Source: Xanthobacteraceae bacterium (GTDB lineage Bacteria > Pseudomonadota > Alphaproteobacteria > Rhizobiales > Xanthobacteraceae). From it: a stretch of 64,000 bases of DNA. This document shows, piece after piece, positions 55,131 through 64,000 of the stretch (its first letter is position 1; each line of letters begins with the position of its first letter). The stretch spans positions 1 to 64,000 of the forward strand of contig JAQSWY010000002.1 of NCBI GenBank assembly GCA_029266425.1, written 5' to 3'. A program made the translations under genes and the position numbers. The notes under the pieces were generated by a model. It was given only the letters and a program-made list of their open reading frames with translations. It was not told the origin of the DNA and searched no databases.

Positions 55131-55589
55131 TTGACGCAAGCTAGCGCACGGCCGGACTTTATGGGGCTTGCCTTCGACGAGGCGCGGCAGGCGGCGGCGC
55201 GCGGCGAAGTGCCGATCGGCGCCGTGCTGGTGCGGGACGGCGAGGTGCTGGCGGCGGACGGCAACCGCACCCGCGAACGTGCCGACCCGACCGCCCATGC
55301 CGAGATGCTGGTGCTCCGCGCCGGCGCTGCGCGCATCGGCACCGACCGGCTGTCGGATTGCGACCTCTATGTCACGCTGGAGCCCTGCACCATGTGCGCT
55401 GGGGCGATGGCCTGGGCGCGGCTGCGCCGGCTCTATTATGGCGCGCCCGACCCCAAGGGCGGGGCGGTGGAGAGCGGCGTGCGCTTCTTCGCGCAGGCCA
55501 CCTGCCACCACCGGCCGGACGTCTATGGTGGAATCCGTGAGAGCGAGGCGGCAGAGCTGCTCAGGGGGTTCTTCGGCGATCGGCGTTAA
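55131..55589 (+). CDS. tadA: tRNA-specific adenosine deaminase
   Basis: A 152-residue zinc deaminase that converts A34 to inosine in tRNA-Arg(ACG). The zinc motif is HAEM (His and Glu acid/base) and PCTMCAGA (two Cys). AFDEARQAAARGEVPIGAVLV is the N-terminal family block. I used the TTG at 55131, with GAGG seven bases upstream; the ATG at 55071 overlaps the start of the divergent pseudouridine synthase gene and the ATG at 55161 has no ribosome-binding site. Confidence 0.9.
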   Translation: MTQASARPDFMGLAFDEARQAAARGEVPIGAVLVRDGEVLAADGNRTRERADPTAHAEMLVLRAGAARIGTDRLSDCDLYVTLEPCTMCAGAMAWARLRRLYYGAPDPKGGAVESGVRFFAQATCHHRPDVYGGIRESEAAELLRGFFGDRR

Positions 55590-55592
55590 CAC

Positions 55593-55683
55593 CACGTCAT
55601 GGCCGGCCTTGTGCCGGCCATCTCGATTCCCCGATGCGCTGTCGGAAATCGAGATCCTCGGCACACGGCCGAGGATGACGTTG
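55593..55683. repeat. Palindromic intergenic repeat, family A
   Basis: CACGTCATGGCCGGCCTTGT at the start and GGCCGAGGATGACGTTG at the end, between the convergent tadA and patatin genes. Confidence 0.75.
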
Positions 55684-55688
55684 TCCAG

Positions 55689-56576
55689 TCACCCCAATAC
55701 CGCCTCCATCCGCCGCTTCACCTCGTCCTTCACCGGGCCGGCGGCCTTCAGGATCGCGGTGGCGCGGAAGAAGTCGAGCACGCGGAAGGCGTCGACGTTC
55801 GGGCGGATGAGGATGTCGGGCGCGCCGGCCTTCAGCTTCTCGCCGACGATGCTGCTCGCCATGATCTGCAAGGTGCCGAACATCACGTCGAACGGCATCG
55901 GCACACCGCCGGTCTCGCCGGCATGGCCGCCGGTGATGTCGACGGCAATCACCGTGTCGGCCTTCGAACGCAACAGATCGAAGGGCAGCGGATTGACCGC
56001 GCCGCCATCGACCAGCACCTGTTGGTCATGCTGCACCGGACGGATGAGGCCGGGAATGGCGACGGAAGCGGCGACCGCCGGGCGGATCGGCCCCTTGTCG
56101 AACACCGCCTCGCCCCGATCCCAATAATCGGTCGCCACCACCTGGAGCGGGATGGCGAGGTCCTCGAAATTGGGCGGCACGACATCGGGAAGGAAGCCTT
56201 CGACGAAGAGCTCGGCGTCGATCAGCACCGGATTGCCGAGCCCGCCGAACAGATCGGCGATGCGCCCGACCCGGGCGGCGAACAGGCGCTTCATCACCTC
56301 GCCGCGATTGTGCAGCAACGAGAGCACCAAGGCGTGGATCTCGCGGGCCGGCATGCCGGCGGCGTAGACCGCACCGACCATCGAGCCGATCGAGGCGCCG
56401 GCGATGGCGGTAGGGCGCACGCCCAATTCATCGAGTGCTTCGAGGACGAGGATATGGGCGAGCCCGCGCGCGCCGCCGGAGCCAAGGGCAATGGCGACGC
56501 TGACGTCGGGGCGCGGAACGACCGGCGGACGCGGATGCCGGCGGCGCTCGTAAACATGATGGGCGACATCGTCCAT
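55689..56576 (-). CDS. Patatin-like phospholipase family protein
   Basis: A 295-residue patatin/NTE-type serine hydrolase. The oxyanion-hole loop is ALGSGGARGLAHI, the nucleophile elbow is GASIG, and the catalytic aspartate sits in LVDGGAVNPLP, making the Ser-Asp dyad complete. This is the YjjU/RssA-like short form without a membrane domain. The ATG at 56576 begins the likely protein; a GTG eight codons upstream is an alternative. The substrate lipid is unknown. Confidence 0.9.
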   Translation of the reverse strand: MDDVAHHVYERRRHPRPPVVPRPDVSVAIALGSGGARGLAHILVLEALDELGVRPTAIAGASIGSMVGAVYAAGMPAREIHALVLSLLHNRGEVMKRLFAARVGRIADLFGGLGNPVLIDAELFVEGFLPDVVPPNFEDLAIPLQVVATDYWDRGEAVFDKGPIRPAVAASVAIPGLIRPVQHDQQVLVDGGAVNPLPFDLLRSKADTVIAVDITGGHAGETGGVPMPFDVMFGTLQIMASSIVGEKLKAGAPDILIRPNVDAFRVLDFFRATAILKAAGPVKDEVKRRMEAVLG

Positions 56577-56703
56577 GGCGGCACCTAGCCGGATCACCAC
56601 GGCAATTGTTTGAAGGCAGCCCTTATTTAGGTATCCCGGCGCGGGATGCGAGGGCTGGGCCAGCCTTAAATATCCCCCGATCGAAGTGCCCCAAGGGAAG
56701 CTA

Positions 56704-57969
56704 TCAGAGCTTCAGCGCCCGCCAGGCGATGTCGGTGCGGCAGAACCCCTCCGGCCAGTCGATGCGCGTGACCGCTTCATAGGCACGGGAGCGCGCCTCG
56801 CGCACATCGGCGCCGAGCGCGGTGACGTTCAGCACCCGCCCGCCATTGGCGGTGAGCCGATCGCCGATCAGCCGGGTGCCGGCGTGGAACACGGTGACGC
56901 CCTCGACGGCATCGGCCTCCTCGAGGCCGGCAATCACCGAGCCCTTGCCATAGTCGCCCGGGTAGCCGCGGGTCGCCATGACGATGGCGAGCGCCGCCTC
57001 GTCGCGCAGCGCGACCTCGTGCCCGGCGAGGCGGCCGTTCGCGGTGGCGTCGAGCAGGGCCAGCAGATCGCCGTCGAGCCGACGCATGAGCACCTGACAC
57101 TCCGGGTCGCCGAAGCGGACATTGTATTCGATCAGCTTCGGGCCGTCGGCGGTGATCATCAGCCCGGCGAACAGCACGCCGCGGAACGGCGCCTCGGCAT
57201 CGGCCAAAGCGCGGGCGGTCGGCTTCACAATCTCGGCGAGGGTGCGGCGCTCGATCTCGGGCGTGAATACCGGCGCCGGCGAATAGGCGCCCATGCCGCC
57301 CGTGTTCGGCCCCTCGTCACCGTCAAAGGCGCGCTTGTGATCCTGCGCCGAGCCGAAGGGCAGCACGGTCTCGCCATCGACCAGGCAGAAGAAGCTGACC
57401 TCCTCGCCCTCGAGAAACTCCTCGATGAGGATCTCGGTGCCGGGCGCGCCCATGGCGAACACCTCGTCCACCGCGCCGAGCGCCTCCTCCAGCGTCATGG
57501 CGACGATGACGCCCTTGCCGGCCATCAGCCCGTCGGCTTTCAGCACGATCGGCGCACCTTGGGCCTCGACGAAAGCGCGCGCGCCGGTCGGCTCGGCGAA
57601 GCGGCCGAAGGCTGCGGTCGGGATGCCGTGCGCCTTGCACAGTTCCTTGGTGAAGAGCTTGGAACCTTCGAGCTGGGCGGCGACCTGCTTCGGGCCGAAC
57701 ACCGGAATGCCCTCGGCGATGAGCCGGTCGGCAATGCCGTCGACCAGCGGCGCCTCCGGACCGACGACGACAAGGTCGATCTGCTCGGCGCCGCACACCG
57801 TGACGAGGGCGTCGTGGTCGGTGAGCGGAATGCCTTCGAAGCAGCGCGCGAACTTGGCGATGCCGGGATTGCCGGGGAGCGCGAACAGCGTGCTCAGCCG
57901 CGGGCTCTGCGCCAGCTTCCAGGCGAGCGCATGCTCGCGGCCGCCCGAACCGAGCAGAAGTACGTTCAT
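56704..57969 (-). CDS. purD: Phosphoribosylamine-glycine ligase
   Basis: A 421-residue ATP-grasp enzyme of purine synthesis. N-terminal [16 protein letters not shown], the ATP-binding region [22 protein letters not shown]-type loop [14 protein letters not shown], and [14 protein letters not shown] are typical. The ATG at 57969 gives the expected [10 protein letters not shown] start; an upstream open frame runs into the exporter gene. It is followed by a 127-bp gap and the patatin gene. It has no operon neighbours from its pathway. Confidence 0.96.
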   Translation of the reverse strand: MNVLLLGSGGREHALAWKLAQSPRLSTLFALPGNPGIAKFARCFEGIPLTDHDALVTVCGAEQIDLVVVGPEAPLVDGIADRLIAEGIPVFGPKQVAAQLEGSKLFTKELCKAHGIPTAAFGRFAEPTGARAFVEAQGAPIVLKADGLMAGKGVIVAMTLEEALGAVDEVFAMGAPGTEILIEEFLEGEEVSFFCLVDGETVLPFGSAQDHKRAFDGDEGPNTGGMGAYSPAPVFTPEIERRTLAEIVKPTARALADAEAPFRGVLFAGLMITADGPKLIEYNVRFGDPECQVLMRRLDGDLLALLDATANGRLAGHEVALRDEAALAIVMATRGYPGDYGKGSVIAGLEEADAVEGVTVFHAGTRLIGDRLTANGGRVLNVTALGADVREARSRAYEAVTRIDWPEGFCRTDIAWRALKL

Positions 57970-58043
57970 GGGCGAACTCTCCCCAAACCCTGCCCTTCGC
58001 CTAACGGCTCGGGGCCGATGGGGCAAGAGGTGAGAGGCGCATG

Positions 58044-60044
<2,001 letters not shown>

Positions 60045-60059
60045 CCCATGGCCGCGGCC

Positions 60060-61262
60060 TCAGCCGAGGCGCGGCATCATCGGCGGGCGCTGCGGCTGCG
60101 GGCGCGGGCCCTCGCCGCCGGCGTTGCCGGTGATGACGCGGTCGCCGACCTTGAGGCCGTCCAGAACCTCGGTCACCGAACGGTTCGAGAGCCCGGTGCG
60201 CACCGGGCGCTGCTCGACCGTCCCGTTCTCGGCCAGCACGCGCACCATGTGCGCGCCATTGCGGCCAGGACGCAGCGCCTGCGTCGGCACCAGCGCCACG
60301 CCCTTGGCCTCGCCGAGCCGGAAGAACACCTGCGCCGTCATGTTGGTCATCAGCGTCAGGTCGCCGTTCGGCACGTCGATGAGCACGTTGTAGAGCACCA
60401 CGTCGTTGACGATGGTCGGGGTCGGCTCGATCTGGCGCACCGTGCCTTCCCAGCGCCGGTCGGGCAGGCCGAGGGTCGAGAAATAGGCTTCGGTGCCGAC
60501 CTTGATCCTGGGAATGTCGCCTTCCGCGACCTGCGCGGTCACGGTCATGGTCTGGAGGTCGGCGATGCGCAGCACGATCGGCGCGCTCTGGTTGGCGTTG
60601 AGCGTCTGGCCCTCACGGGCGGTGATCGAGACCACCGTGCCGTCCATCGGCGCATAGATCTTGGTGTAGCCGAGATTGGCGACGTCGCCGTCGAGCGTCG
60701 CTTGGGTCTGGGCAATCTGCGCCTTCAGGGCATCGATCTTGGCTTCGCTGATCCGCTCGGTGGCATCGGCGGCGTCCGCCGCGTCCTTGCTGCCGGTCTG
60801 GTTCTTCAGGAGCTGCTGGGCGCGCTCGTTGCGCAGCTTGTCGAGGGTCAGCTGCGCCTGCGCCTGCGCCAGCTGGGCGCGCAGATTGTCGAGGCTGGCG
60901 CGGTCGCCGGCGACGCGGGTCTGGTAGACCGTCGGATCGATCTCGGCGAGCAGGTCGCCCTTCTTCACCAGGGCACCGACATCCGGATTGATGGTGCGGA
61001 GCTGGCCTGAGACCTGCGTGCCGACATCGACATAGGTCTTGGGCTGCATGTTGGCGATGGCGGTGACGCTGGTCTCGATGTCGCCGAGCTCCACCGTCGC
61101 GGTCTCATAAGCGGGGCCGCCGGGGGCCCGCTCGACGCGCTGGTAGGCATAGAGACCGCCCGCTGCCGCAAGGGCGGCGACCAGCAGGACATACGGCCAC
61201 CGCCGGCGCCGGGTGCGCACCGCCGTCGTCTCGTCCCATCCACCTTCAGCTCGTTGCAGCAT
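60060..61262 (-). CDS. macA: MacA-type periplasmic adaptor protein
   Basis: A 400-residue membrane-fusion protein of the HlyD/RND type that links MacB to an outer-membrane channel. N-terminal basic segment RTRRRRW followed by a membrane anchor helix (VLLVAALAAAGGLYAY). The lipoyl halves (VDVGTQVSGQLRTI and YAPMDGTVVSI) flank a helical hairpin rich in Q/A (LAQAQAQLTLDKLRNERAQQLLKNQ), the coiled coil of the family. It has no lipoprotein cysteine. It is first in the macA-macB operon. Confidence 0.92.
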   Translation of the reverse strand: MLQRAEGGWDETTAVRTRRRRWPYVLLVAALAAAGGLYAYQRVERAPGGPAYETATVELGDIETSVTAIANMQPKTYVDVGTQVSGQLRTINPDVGALVKKGDLLAEIDPTVYQTRVAGDRASLDNLRAQLAQAQAQLTLDKLRNERAQQLLKNQTGSKDAADAADATERISEAKIDALKAQIAQTQATLDGDVANLGYTKIYAPMDGTVVSITAREGQTLNANQSAPIVLRIADLQTMTVTAQVAEGDIPRIKVGTEAYFSTLGLPDRRWEGTVRQIEPTPTIVNDVVLYNVLIDVPNGDLTLMTNMTAQVFFRLGEAKGVALVPTQALRPGRNGAHMVRVLAENGTVEQRPVRTGLSNRSVTEVLDGLKVGDRVITGNAGGEGPRPQPQRPPMMPRLG

Positions 61263-61366
61263 GAGCCAGCCCTTCGCGCAAAACCTTGCGTAATGAGTTG
61301 GTTAGACTGGAATATGGGGCGAACCAAATGAATTCGCGGTAAGATTCCGGGCGTTAGGCCAGAGTT

Positions 61367-61579
61367 TCAGGGATTTCCGGGCCGATACTCGCCGGTCGCC
61401 GGATCGCGCTTCAGGGTCGGATGCGAGGTGCCACCATTGACCTTGCCTCCATTGACCTTGCCGGCATCGCGGCGGGTCTCGTCGAGCTCGGCATTGACGC
61501 GCCGGGATTCACGCGCCAGCAGCTTCATCAGGGCGGCGGCGCCGATGGCACCGATGGCGACGACGAGGAAAGGCGGCAT
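61367..61579 (-). CDS. Small membrane-anchored hypothetical protein
   Basis: A 70-residue protein with one hydrophobic segment at its N-terminus (FLVVAIGAIGAAALMKLLA) followed by a charged region and an end reading DPATGEYRPG. I do not recognise a named family. The ATG at 61579 is preceded by GGAG at six to nine bases. It lies 11 bases after the S49 peptidase, so it is probably its operon partner. Confidence 0.65.
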   Translation of the reverse strand: MPPFLVVAIGAIGAAALMKLLARESRRVNAELDETRRDAGKVNGGKVNGGTSHPTLKRDPATGEYRPGNP

Positions 61580-61590
61580 CTTCTCCGATC

Positions 61591-62508
61591 CTAGATTCCG
61601 TAGCGGCTCCACAAGGCACGTTCCTCGGCCGCGGCGATGAGGCCCTCGGCCAGACCCGCGCCCAATTCGCCGGCGCCTAGCCCGGCGGCACTGATCCCGG
61701 CGGCGTCGAGCCTGGTCACGCCCGGCGTGCGCCGCCCGAACAGTCCGCCGCCGGCGGCGATCAGCGGAGTGACCAGCTTGTCGCCATAGCGCGCCTTCAG
61801 ATGGGAGCGCAGCTCGCCCGTGGCGTCGATAAGGCCATATTCCAGTGCCTGCCCGGCCGCCCAGAATTCGCCGGAGAACACGGCTTTCTCGGGGCCGACC
61901 AGCACCTCGCCGCGCCGGTCCTTCACCAGATCGACGAAGCGGGCATGGATCTCGCGCTGGAGCGTCTTCAGCTTCTTGATGTCGTCCGGCTTTTCCGGCT
62001 GGAACGGGTCGAGGATCACCTTGCGGTCGCCGGCGGTATAGACCCGCCTGTCGACGCCGAGCTTCTCGATCGCCTTGTCGAAGCCGAAGCCGGCGCTGAC
62101 CACGCCGATCGAGCCGACGATCGAGAACGGATCGGCGACGATCTCGTCGGCCGCGCAGGCCAGCATATAGCCGCCGGAGGCCGCGACATCCTCGACGAAG
62201 GCGATGACCGGGAGCTTCTTCTCCTCCGCGAGGAGGCGGATGCGCTTGTAGACGAGATGGGACTGCGCCGGAGAGCCGCCGGGGGAATTGATGACCAGCG
62301 CCACCGCCTTGGCGCCCTTGACCGCGAAGGCACGATCCAGCGTCTTTGCAACGCCGGCGAAGGTGATGCCGGGCCGGAAGGGCGTCGAAAGCCCGATGGC
62401 GCCGTGGAGCCGGACCACCGGCACGATGGCGGCGCCGGCGCGCATGCGGGCCGGCAGGAGCGGCTCGATGCCGCGGCGAATCTTCATCAGCAGGGAAGGT
62501 TCGGACAT
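61591..62508 (-). CDS. S49 family serine peptidase
   Basis: A 305-residue signal-peptide-peptidase-type (SppA/SohB) protein. Visible motifs: VINSPGGSPAQSH, the nucleophile in FVEDVAASGGYMLACAADEI, and SIVGSIGVVSAGF. A possible general-base lysine is in DPFQPEKPDDIKK. Unlike the SppA at 34669 it has no obvious membrane helix at the N-terminus, so it may be cytoplasmic. I chose the ATG at 62508, the start of MSEPSLL. The methyltransferase and DUF2007 genes lie upstream on the same strand, separated by a repeat. Confidence 0.9.
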   Translation of the reverse strand: MSEPSLLMKIRRGIEPLLPARMRAGAAIVPVVRLHGAIGLSTPFRPGITFAGVAKTLDRAFAVKGAKAVALVINSPGGSPAQSHLVYKRIRLLAEEKKLPVIAFVEDVAASGGYMLACAADEIVADPFSIVGSIGVVSAGFGFDKAIEKLGVDRRVYTAGDRKVILDPFQPEKPDDIKKLKTLQREIHARFVDLVKDRRGEVLVGPEKAVFSGEFWAAGQALEYGLIDATGELRSHLKARYGDKLVTPLIAAGGGLFGRRTPGVTRLDAAGISAAGLGAGELGAGLAEGLIAAAEERALWSRYGI

Positions 62509-62576
62509 GGGTTCAGAGATAGGCCGGGGCGGCCCCTTCCTCAAGCACCGGCAGGAAAGATGACGTTGCGTACGGT

Positions 62577-62683
62577 GAACATCCTTCGAGGCCCCTGCTG
62601 CGGCACCTCAGGATGACCTCGCTTTTAAGAACCACGTCATCCTGAGGTGCGAGCAAAGCGAGCCTCGAAGGAGGTTCAAGCAG
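62577..62683. repeat. Intergenic repeat, family B
   Basis: ACATCCTTCGAGG and GGCACCTCAGGATGACC, then the inverted GTCATCCTGAGGTGCGAGC and GAGCCTCGAAGGAGG. It lies between the methyltransferase and the S49 peptidase genes. Confidence 0.7.
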
Positions 62684-62698
62684 CGGCCGGCCGCCGCG

Positions 62699-63460
62699 TT
62701 AAATCCCCGCCCCACCCCTCAGCACCCGCTCGGCCGCCTCGCTCGGGCGGCCGGCTTCGTCTGCCAGCACCAGGCCGGGCAACAGGCTCGGCGGGGTGCG
62801 GCGACCCTTGAGCGCGATGACGAGGATGCGGATCGCCGGCGCAGCCGGGCCGGGATGCACCGGGCGGATCGCCGCAGCGCCGAAACGGCCCTTGAGCGTC
62901 CCGAGCACGGCTTCCAGCGCTTCCGGCCGATGGATCAGGCACAGCCGGCCCCCTGGCTCCAGCAGCCGCTCGGCGGCGCGCACCCACATATCGAGCGTGG
63001 CGTCAGCGGCCATATGGGCGTGGGCGCGCCGCTCATGGGGCGAGACGCGATGGCGGGCGGGATCGTTGAAGGGCGGGTTCATCAGCACCACGTCCGCACC
63101 CGCCGCCGCGGGGGCGGCCGGTCCCGAGGGGCGGGCGAGCGAGGCCACGTCCGCCGCCACCACCACGACGCGGGCGCGCAGGTCCGGCTCCTGGCGACCG
63201 GCATTCTCCCGCGCCAGCGTGGCCATGGCCGGATCGATCTCCACCAGCGTGACCTCTATCTCGGTCAGGCGGACCGCGAGCGCCAGTCCCGCCGAGCCGA
63301 CGCCAGCGCCGAGATCGACCGCACGGCGCGCATCCTCCGGCACGCTCGCGGCGAGCAGCAGCGCGTCGTGACCGACGCGGTGCCCCGTGGCGGGCTGGAG
63401 CAGCCGCAGCCGCCCGCCGAGCACGGCATCGTCGGTGATATCGGAGCTAAGGTCGCTCAA
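62699..63460 (-). CDS. tRNA1(Val) (adenine-N6)-methyltransferase-like protein
   Basis: A 253-residue Rossmann methyltransferase with the N6-adenine catalytic motif MNPPFNDP and SAM motif VDLGAGVGSAGLALA. The N-terminus (TTG at 63460) begins LSDLSSDITDDAVLGGRL, close to the TrmN6/YfiC family. The target base is inferred from family, not shown. It begins eight bases after the DUF2007 gene on the same strand, consistent with an operon. Confidence 0.87.
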   Translation of the reverse strand: MSDLSSDITDDAVLGGRLRLLQPATGHRVGHDALLLAASVPEDARRAVDLGAGVGSAGLALAVRLTEIEVTLVEIDPAMATLARENAGRQEPDLRARVVVVAADVASLARPSGPAAPAAAGADVVLMNPPFNDPARHRVSPHERRAHAHMAADATLDMWVRAAERLLEPGGRLCLIHRPEALEAVLGTLKGRFGAAAIRPVHPGPAAPAIRILVIALKGRRTPPSLLPGLVLADEAGRPSEAAERVLRGGAGI

Positions 63461-63467
63461 GGAGCCG

Positions 63468-63689
63468 TCAGTCCGCCAGCACATGGCCGAGACCGGCCTC
63501 GGCCAGGAGGTCACGGGCGCGGCGCAGGTAATCCTCTTCCACCAGCAGGCGGCGGGGCAGCAGGCCGATGGAGCCTTCAAGCGCGCTCATATGGCCGTCC
63601 GCCACATAATGCGGGATGCGCGCGGCCTTCAGCAGCGCCTCCACGGCGGAGATCAGCACGAGGTCGTTGGTGCGCAGCAGTTCACGCAT
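63468..63689 (-). CDS. DUF2007 domain protein
   Basis: A 73-residue small protein with the DUF2007 pattern: MRELLRTNDLVLISAVEALL, then HYVADGHMSALEGSIGLLPRRLLVEEDY. In many alphaproteobacteria it is the first gene of a unit with a methyltransferase. Possibly a ligand-binding or signal module; function unknown. It is divergent from the polyprenyl synthase gene, with a 194-bp gap that holds both promoters. Confidence 0.85.
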   Translation of the reverse strand: MRELLRTNDLVLISAVEALLKAARIPHYVADGHMSALEGSIGLLPRRLLVEEDYLRRARDLLAEAGLGHVLAD

Positions 63690-63883
63690 GTGTGCATCAT
63701 GTCACGCACCAGCGCGGCGCGCGAGGATAAAGCCACAGTGGCGCAGCGACTTCGCTCCGCGACCCTTGGAGCATCTTGCCGCTCATCCGCCCCCTTGATG
63801 TGCGTGCGCACTCCTCCTTATGGTGCGCCCGCAGGCGTATTGTCCTCCGGGCGCGCGCCCCGCCAATATGTCGAGGAACTCCC

Positions 63884-64000
63884 GTGGCCGTCGTCCTGCC
63901 CTTCGATCCCGTCGCCGAACCCTCCCTGGAGGGCATCATCGAACTCGTCCGCGCCGACATGGAGCGTGTCAATGCGATGATCCTGTCGCGTACCGGCTCG
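63884..64000 (+). CDS. ispB: Octaprenyl diphosphate synthase, 5' part (runs off the window)
   Basis: The first 39 codons from the GTG at 63884 read VAVVLPFDPVAEP and then IIELVRADMERVNAMILSR, the N-terminus of alphaproteobacterial long-chain polyprenyl diphosphate synthases, which make the ubiquinone side chain. The ribosome-binding site GAGGA is at 63873-63877. The remainder is beyond the window end, so the chain-length class cannot be confirmed. Confidence 0.78.
   Translation, partial: MAVVLPFDPVAEPSLEGIIELVRADMERVNAMILSRTGS

Overview
The window looks like ordinary chromosome from a high-GC alphaproteobacterium, most likely order Hyphomicrobiales (Rhizobiales). The evidence is gene content: the alphaproteobacterial cell-cycle regulator GcrA, a SAM-II riboswitch in front of metZ, a type II glutamine synthetase paired divergently with a small GstI/DUF2735 protein, a double-length dCTP deaminase, MmcB next to MutS, and DUF1036, DUF1045 and DUF2007 proteins. 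I cannot fix the genus from sequence alone. I see no rRNA, tRNA, prophage, transposase or CRISPR array. Composition and codon use look uniform, so most of the window reads as vertically inherited core genome.

Layout. 0-4.9 kb: HIT protein, NADH pyrophosphatase, a cupin/JmjC-like oxygenase paired with a CelD/BioF2-type acetyltransferase, and dcd. 5-10.7 kb: SAM-II riboswitch, metZ, apaG, a TrkH potassium transporter, argE and hslO. 10.8-17.5 kb: the argD-argF operon, gcrA, mutS and mmcB. 17.7-21.5 kb: a split chromate transporter, a repeat-bearing DUF937 protein and a MATE exporter. 21.6-27.4 kb: argB, a secreted DUF1036 protein, a HAD nucleotidase, dapD, dapE and a Nudix hydrolase. 27.5-30.3 kb: GNAT, ornithine/lysine decarboxylase with a long structured leader, and a small membrane protein. 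30.4-34.6 kb: a gamma-glutamyltransferase-like gene and an orphan phosphonate group (phnM, DUF1045, hexapeptide acetyltransferase). 34.7-37.4 kb: sppA, ihfB, lapA and an ornithine cyclodeaminase homologue. 37.6-40.6 kb: sulfate ABC transporter cysT, cysW and sbp, without cysA. 40.9-43.7 kb: glnII, gstI and glutaminase. 43.9-49.2 kb: trpF-trpB-trpA-accD-folC. 49.3-58 kb: infC, glycosyltransferase, alpha/beta hydrolase, rsmD, an rRNA pseudouridine synthase with a very long repeat tail, tadA, a patatin and purD. 58-64 kb: macAB-type exporter, a second S49 peptidase with a small partner, a methyltransferase, DUF2007 and the start of a polyprenyl diphosphate synthase.

Functional themes. Arginine and glutamine metabolism is over-represented (argB, argD, argE, argF, an ornithine decarboxylase, an ornithine cyclodeaminase homologue, glnII, gstI, glsA). 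Tryptophan, lysine/diaminopimelate, methionine, purine, folate and fatty-acid initiation genes are also present. Regulation visible in the DNA includes the SAM-II riboswitch with a hairpin that could mask the metZ ribosome-binding site, a sigma-54 promoter for glnII, an AUU start codon for infC, a perfect palindrome upstream of sbp, a candidate speF-type leader and GANTC sites upstream of gcrA. Several families of palindromic intergenic repeats occupy many of the gaps between genes.
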